NCBI RefSeq assembly: GCF_900112775.1
Contig: NZ_FOYZ01000009.1
Coordinates: forward strand, 38,740 to 102,739
Reading direction: 5' to 3'
From: Anaeromicropila populeti
GTDB taxonomy: Bacteria > Bacillota > Clostridia > Lachnospirales > Lachnospiraceae
DNA: 64,000 nucleotides
Below, piece by piece: positions 60,203-64,000 of this stretch; position 1 is the first letter of the stretch, and each line of letters begins with the position of its first letter. The notes under the pieces are model-generated. The model saw only the letters and a program-made list of their open reading frames with translations, was not told the DNA's origin and searched no databases. Position numbers and translations under genes: made by a program.

Positions 60203-62410
60203 TTATAACTTCAACTTGGAAAGTGCATCTGCAAATGCAGTTGTTCCCTTTTCTTCTTCCTTTTTCATCTGATTCATATAATGATGCACATCTTTTTTAG
60301 AAACACCTGCCCCTTCATTCTTTCTTCTTTCTTTAAACGAATTCAGTTTTTCCTTATATCCGCAGGAGCAAATAAATACCTGAGCATCTCCTTTTCCCTT
60401 TAGTTCCATTTTCTTATGGCATTTTGGACAGCGTGCATTGGATAATTTTGAAATTGTTTCCCGATAACCGCATTCTCTATCTTGGCAAACATGCATGGTA
60501 CTATTCTTTCCTTTCACTAGCAGCAATCGCTTTCCGCAGTTTGGACACTTGTGACTAGTCAGGTTTTCGTGACGGAACTTTCCATCTCCTGTTTTAATTT
60601 CATCAATTATTTCCTTTGTATAATCTTTAATTTCTTCCATGAAAATAGTACGCTTCAATTTTCCAGAAGCAATTCCTGAAAGTTTTCTTTCCCAGTCTGC
60701 TGTCATTTCTGGTTTCTTCAAGTCATCTGGCACTAGTTCTAAAAGCTGTTTAGCCTTTGAAGTAATAAAAATATCTTTTCCTCGTTTTTCTAACAAAAAT
60801 GTATGAAACAGCTTTTCTATAATATCTGCTCTTGTAGCTACTGTTCCTAAGCCACCTGTTTCCCCCAGTGTCTTAATATCTTCCTTGTTCTTATTCTCCA
60901 GATATGCCACTGGATTTTCCATTGCTGAAAGCAATGTTGCTTCATTGAACGGAGCAGGTGGTGCTGTTTTTCCTTCGGTTATTTGGATAGAATATACTTC
61001 TAGCTGTTCCCCTTCTTTTACTTCTGTAAGCTTTTGCAAAGCCATGGAATCATCCTCTTCCATGCTCTGACTCTCATAAACCATCTTCCAGCCAGGATTT
61101 TTAATCACTCTTCCCTTTGCTATAAAAGCATACTCTCCTATCGTAAGCGTAACTGTTGTCTGTTCATACTCAAAAGGAGGGTATAACACAGCCATAAAAC
61201 GTCTGACAATTAAATCGTAAACCTTCCGCTCTTCATTCGTTAAATGATCTAACTGAACAAACTGCTCTGTAGGAATAATAGCATGATGATCTGTGACCTT
61301 CTGATTATTTACAAAAGAAGCTTTTGCCTTTATATTACCACGATACAAGACAGCAGCCAGCTTCTGGTAAGGTCCTGTCCCACAAGCCCGCAAACGCTCT
61401 TTTAAAGTATCTGTCATATCTGTTGTGAGATAGCGTGAATCTGTCCGCGGATAGGTTACAATTTTATGGTTCTCATACAATCTCTGCATAATCGTAAGGG
61501 TTTCCTTTGCTGAAAAATTGTATAATTTATTGGCATCTCTTTGAAGTTCTGTTAAATCATATAATAGGGGAGCCTCTTTTTTCTTAAAGGACTTATCCAC
61601 CTTTTCCACTATTGCTCTTTTCCCTGTACAATCCTTTATATAATTTTCTATCTTACTTTTTTCAAATGACCGGCTGCTTTTTGATTTCCTATCCTGCCAA
61701 GTGAATGTCATCGAATCGGTCTTTCCACTGTTTTTACCAGCACATAACTTAATTCCATAGAATGCCTGAGGTTTAAAATTTCTAATTTCTTCTTCTCGCT
61801 TTGCAATCATTGCCAGAGTAGGCGTCTGAACTCTTCCACAAGATAATTGTGCATTGTATTTACAAGTGAGTGCACGGGTTGCATTCATGCCTACCAGCCA
61901 GTCCGCTTCTGCTCTTGACACAGCAGCATAATACAGATTGTCATAATCTTTTCCTTGCTTCAAATTCGCAAAACCATCTCTTATAGCTTTGTCGGTTACA
62001 GATGATATCCACAAACGCTTTGTTGGCTTCTGATTCCCTGCTTTCGATAAAATCCATCTTGCAACTAGCTCTCCTTCTCGTCCGGCATCTGTTGCAATTA
62101 CAATCTCCTGCACATCGCCTCTTTGTATAAGTGCCTTTACTGCCTGGTATTGCTTACTCGTTTCTCTGATTACTTCCAAATGCATTTTATCTGGAATCAT
62201 TGGCAAATCAGTCATTCGCCACTCTTTATATTTATTATCATATCGTTCTGGATCGGATAAAGTCACCAAATGCCCTAACGCCCATGTCACAATATACTGG
62301 TTGCCTTCCAATGCACCATTCAGCTTTTTACTGCATTTCAGCACCCTCCCAATATCTCTTCCTACAGATGGTTTTTCTGCAATTACTAATATTTTATTTT
62401 GAGCCATCAT
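60203..62410 (-). CDS. topB: DNA topoisomerase III (type IA)
   Basis: 735-residue type IA topoisomerase that decatenates single-stranded regions. TOPRIM Glu and DxD are seen in VIAEKPSVGRDIGRVL and ATDAGREGELVARW; the active Tyr is in VTYPRTDSRYLT (near residue 320). After the core come two C-terminal zinc-ribbon units (CPNCGKRLLL...CQDRECGYRE and CPKCHKKMEL...CSCGYKE), more than in E. coli TopB. Two adjacent ATG codons (62410, 62407) could both start; AGAGGTAGAG precedes them. It is 22 nt after the GT2 gene, on the same transcript. Confidence 0.95.
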   Translation of the reverse strand: MMAQNKILVIAEKPSVGRDIGRVLKCSKKLNGALEGNQYIVTWALGHLVTLSDPERYDNKYKEWRMTDLPMIPDKMHLEVIRETSKQYQAVKALIQRGDVQEIVIATDAGREGELVARWILSKAGNQKPTKRLWISSVTDKAIRDGFANLKQGKDYDNLYYAAVSRAEADWLVGMNATRALTCKYNAQLSCGRVQTPTLAMIAKREEEIRNFKPQAFYGIKLCAGKNSGKTDSMTFTWQDRKSKSSRSFEKSKIENYIKDCTGKRAIVEKVDKSFKKKEAPLLYDLTELQRDANKLYNFSAKETLTIMQRLYENHKIVTYPRTDSRYLTTDMTDTLKERLRACGTGPYQKLAAVLYRGNIKAKASFVNNQKVTDHHAIIPTEQFVQLDHLTNEERKVYDLIVRRFMAVLYPPFEYEQTTVTLTIGEYAFIAKGRVIKNPGWKMVYESQSMEEDDSMALQKLTEVKEGEQLEVYSIQITEGKTAPPAPFNEATLLSAMENPVAYLENKNKEDIKTLGETGGLGTVATRADIIEKLFHTFLLEKRGKDIFITSKAKQLLELVPDDLKKPEMTADWERKLSGIASGKLKRTIFMEEIKDYTKEIIDEIKTGDGKFRHENLTSHKCPNCGKRLLLVKGKNSTMHVCQDRECGYRETISKLSNARCPKCHKKMELKGKGDAQVFICSCGYKEKLNSFKERRKNEGAGVSKKDVHHYMNQMKKEEEKGTTAFADALSKLKL

Positions 62411-62432
62411 CTCTACCTCTTCTATTTGATTT

Positions 62433-63350
62433 TTACCGCATACCCGTCAAAAATAGTAATCGAAACACAAGGTCATCCATTTTCCTTTGCCGGATAATCT
62501 GATTTGAAGTTACTACTTTCAAACGGTATTTTAAATTCTTTTTATATTCAGCTACATAATAGGCAAGAGCACCTTTTCCTTTTGATGAAATTTGATGCAC
62601 TCTAATGAATTCATCTGCCTGACGGCTGAACTTGCCCTGACTTTTCTTGAATTTTTTTAATCTCAAGGATAATTCCTGCAAATAACTTTTTCTTCCACCA
62701 AGAACATTTTTTCCATGCTGCCTGTATAATATATAGGATTTTGTATCAAAAATAACCTTCCCATAAAAACTTGCTGTTAAATAGATCCACCAATCATGCA
62801 TCATAGTAAATTGAGGCAGCCGGTCTTTTAATATTTCCCAGAGTACATGATTGATTACACAGGTGCAGCCTGCACAGATATTTTCCACCAGTGCATTTCC
62901 AAATGTGGCTTTATAATTTTGTTTTATGCTTCCATAGGGTAATATTTTCAAATCCTTGTCTACTAATGTAGTAACACTACTGTACAACAATGGTATTACT
63001 TTTTTTTCTGCCTTTAACTTTTCTTCCAGTTTATCTACTGCCATGGTGATTTTCTCTTTCAGCCATACATCATCCTGATCAGAAAATGCATAGTAATCTG
63101 CTGTCTCATCTGCACATTTGATTAAATCAAAAAAACTATTAATTACTCCTACATTATTTCCCGCATAATATGTTACATTAGAATATTCCTTGCTGTATTC
63201 TTCTAAAATAGATACGGTACGATCGGTAGAACCATCATCCCTAATTAATATTTGAATATTTTCATAGTCCTGCTGCAAAATACTGTCTAACTGCTCTCGA
63301 ATGTATTGCTCCCCATTGTATGTGGAGAGCAGCACCTGAACTCTTTTCAT
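62433..63350 (-). CDS. GT2 glycosyltransferase (rhamnosyl/galactosyl type)
   Basis: 305-residue family 2 glycosyltransferase: VQVLLSTYNGEQYIREQLDSI, IRDDGSTDRTV, and the DxD site AFSDQDDVWL, then TMMHDWWIYL and the YRQHGKNVLGG segment typical of WcaA/rhamnosyltransferase-like enzymes that build cell-surface polysaccharide. No membrane helix. An open frame extends 55 codons upstream but the ATG at 63350 has AAGGGAG at correct spacing and begins exactly at the domain. Co-transcribed with topB. Confidence 0.9.
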   Translation of the reverse strand: MKRVQVLLSTYNGEQYIREQLDSILQQDYENIQILIRDDGSTDRTVSILEEYSKEYSNVTYYAGNNVGVINSFFDLIKCADETADYYAFSDQDDVWLKEKITMAVDKLEEKLKAEKKVIPLLYSSVTTLVDKDLKILPYGSIKQNYKATFGNALVENICAGCTCVINHVLWEILKDRLPQFTMMHDWWIYLTASFYGKVIFDTKSYILYRQHGKNVLGGRKSYLQELSLRLKKFKKSQGKFSRQADEFIRVHQISSKGKGALAYYVAEYKKNLKYRLKVVTSNQIIRQRKMDDLVFRLLFLTGMR

Positions 63351-63389
63351 AACATGTTCTCCCTTTATTGTTATCACTTCATAAAGAGT

Positions 63390-63418
63390 ATCATACCACA
63401 ATTTTCTGATTTGCTCAA
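63390..63418 (-). promoter_or_regulatory. Promoter for GT2-topB
   Basis: Minus strand TTGAGC (63418-63413), 17-nt spacer ending TGG, TATGAT (63395-63390): extended -10 promoter, 40 nt before the GT2 start. Confidence 0.7.
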
Positions 63419-63484
63419 TGATTCTATACAACAAAGTGTACAGCTGTCCTTTAGCCACAATATTTCTTACCACATGCACACCAT

Positions 63485-63522
63485 AAAAAAACCTTATACC
63501 TGCCATCTCCAGCAAGTATAAG
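63485..63522 (-). terminator. Terminator after CBM3 gene
   Basis: Stem CCTTATAC/GTATAAGG (63491-63498 with 63515-63522) followed on the minus strand by TTTTTT; it lies 22 nt beyond the CBM3 gene stop. Confidence 0.88.
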
Positions 63523-63544
63523 GCTTTTTAAATTTTAATGATAA

Positions 63545-64000
63545 CTAGTTCATTAACACTCCATCATAGTATACTTCTACAGTACCTTCCTGGAAATTAG
63601 TATAACTTGACCAATCTGCCTGATTGAATCGTGCACCAATTGTTAAGTTACCTGTGTTAGGTTGTAATACATAAGCATCCTTAAAGGATAATTCTAAGTA
63701 ACCATCTCCAAATGTTCCTGTCACATTTGTTGTATAGCTCACATACCATGGAGCAACATTTAAGCTGATTCCAGCATTATCACACCAGAATTTCTGCTCT
63801 TTATTTCCATCTTTTGTATAGTTGTAACGAATTACCAGCTTAGATAAGTCTACACCTTCTGTTCCTGCTGAAGTAACTTTGTAAGTCTGGCTTACTGTTG
63901 ATCCAAATGATGATTTCACTTCAACAACTGGTTTTACTGCACCAGCTGCTGGTGTTGGTGTTACCACTGGTGTTGGTGTTACTACTGGTGTTGGTGTTAC
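63545..64000 (-). CDS. Secreted CBM3 protein, C-terminal part (5' partial)
   Basis: The final 151 residues of a larger protein whose start is beyond the window edge. At the edge is a VVTPTP repeat linker (at least three VTPTP units), then a family 3 carbohydrate-binding module: VEVKSSFGSTVSQTYKVT, LSKLVIRYNYTKDG, QKFWCDNAGIS, GYLELSF, and RFNQADWSSYTNF. CBM3 binds crystalline cellulose or related beta-glucan surfaces. The missing part is probably a secreted glycoside hydrolase. A GTG at 63967 is an internal linker Val codon, not a start. The linker DNA is a short tandem repeat. Confidence 0.92.
   Translation of the reverse strand, partial: VTPTPVVTPTPVVTPTPAAGAVKPVVEVKSSFGSTVSQTYKVTSAGTEGVDLSKLVIRYNYTKDGNKEQKFWCDNAGISLNVAPWYVSYTTNVTGTFGDGYLELSFKDAYVLQPNTGNLTIGARFNQADWSSYTNFQEGTVEVYYDGVLMN

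Noticed and set aside
63351..63515. 55-codon N-terminal extension of the GT2 glycosyltransferase
   Set aside because: It covers the promoter and terminator signals, and the GT2 domain begins at the ATG at 63350 with a good ribosome site.

Overview
The window comes from an AT-rich, endospore-forming, plant-polysaccharide-using anaerobic Firmicute, most likely a Lachnospiraceae (Clostridium cluster XIVa) species. The sequence shows an alpha/beta-type spore SASP, GerW/YtfJ and YlbJ sporulation proteins, SpoIIIE/FtsK, the pta-ackA acetate pathway, formate-tetrahydrofolate ligase, GH1, GH2 and CE2 carbohydrate enzymes, and a secreted CBM3 protein with Thr-Pro linkers. It reads as ordinary chromosome. 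I saw no tRNA, rRNA, insertion sequence, prophage or CRISPR array.

Layout. 1-5.2 kb: a 5'-truncated iron alcohol dehydrogenase, a GH1 beta-glucosidase, and pyrB-pyrI-MATE. 5.2-16.5 kb: a minus-strand housekeeping block (DUF2383-like, fhs, two tandem RimK-type ATP-grasp genes, ftsK/spoIIIE, tepA, M16 peptidase, pnp) that keeps the Bacillus order pnp-mlpA-tepA-spoIIIE. 16.7-22 kb: GH2 beta-mannosidase with cardiolipin synthase, then a YprB-like exonuclease. 22-30.5 kb: one giant gene for a roughly 2800-residue Ig-repeat surface protein. 30.6-41.3 kb: a scattered version of the Bacillus ylbH-coaD-ylbJ-ylbM-ylbN-rpmF cluster, interrupted by ackA-pta, degV and pepF and followed by a SASP gene. 41.4-43.9 kb: a two-gene cassette (TerB-like/AAA+ ATPase plus orphan FabD-like acyltransferase) with its own promoter. 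44-48.9 kb: recG, fakA/yloV, yloU and rpmB, again in the Bacillus order. 49-58 kb: a long minus-strand unit running corA, pseudo-rhomboid with zinc ribbon, double GT-C/PMT glycosyltransferase, polyprenyl-phosphate glycosyltransferase, two unknown genes, DUF2953, gerW. 58.3-64 kb: CE2 esterase, sugar O-acetyltransferase, topoisomerase III, a GT2 glycosyltransferase, and the CBM3 end of a secreted protein.

How it fits together. GH1, GH2 and CE2 lack signal peptides and probably finish oligosaccharides inside the cell, while the CBM3 protein acts outside. Acetyl-CoA flows through Pta and AckA. The corA-to-gerW unit holds parts of a membrane protein-glycosylation pathway that could modify surface proteins such as the giant Ig-repeat protein. 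The most notable non-coding signals are a long hairpin at the 5' end of pnp mRNA and a roughly 180-nt corA leader whose Shine-Dalgarno sequence lies in a hairpin. All calls are from reading the sequence; no database search was run.
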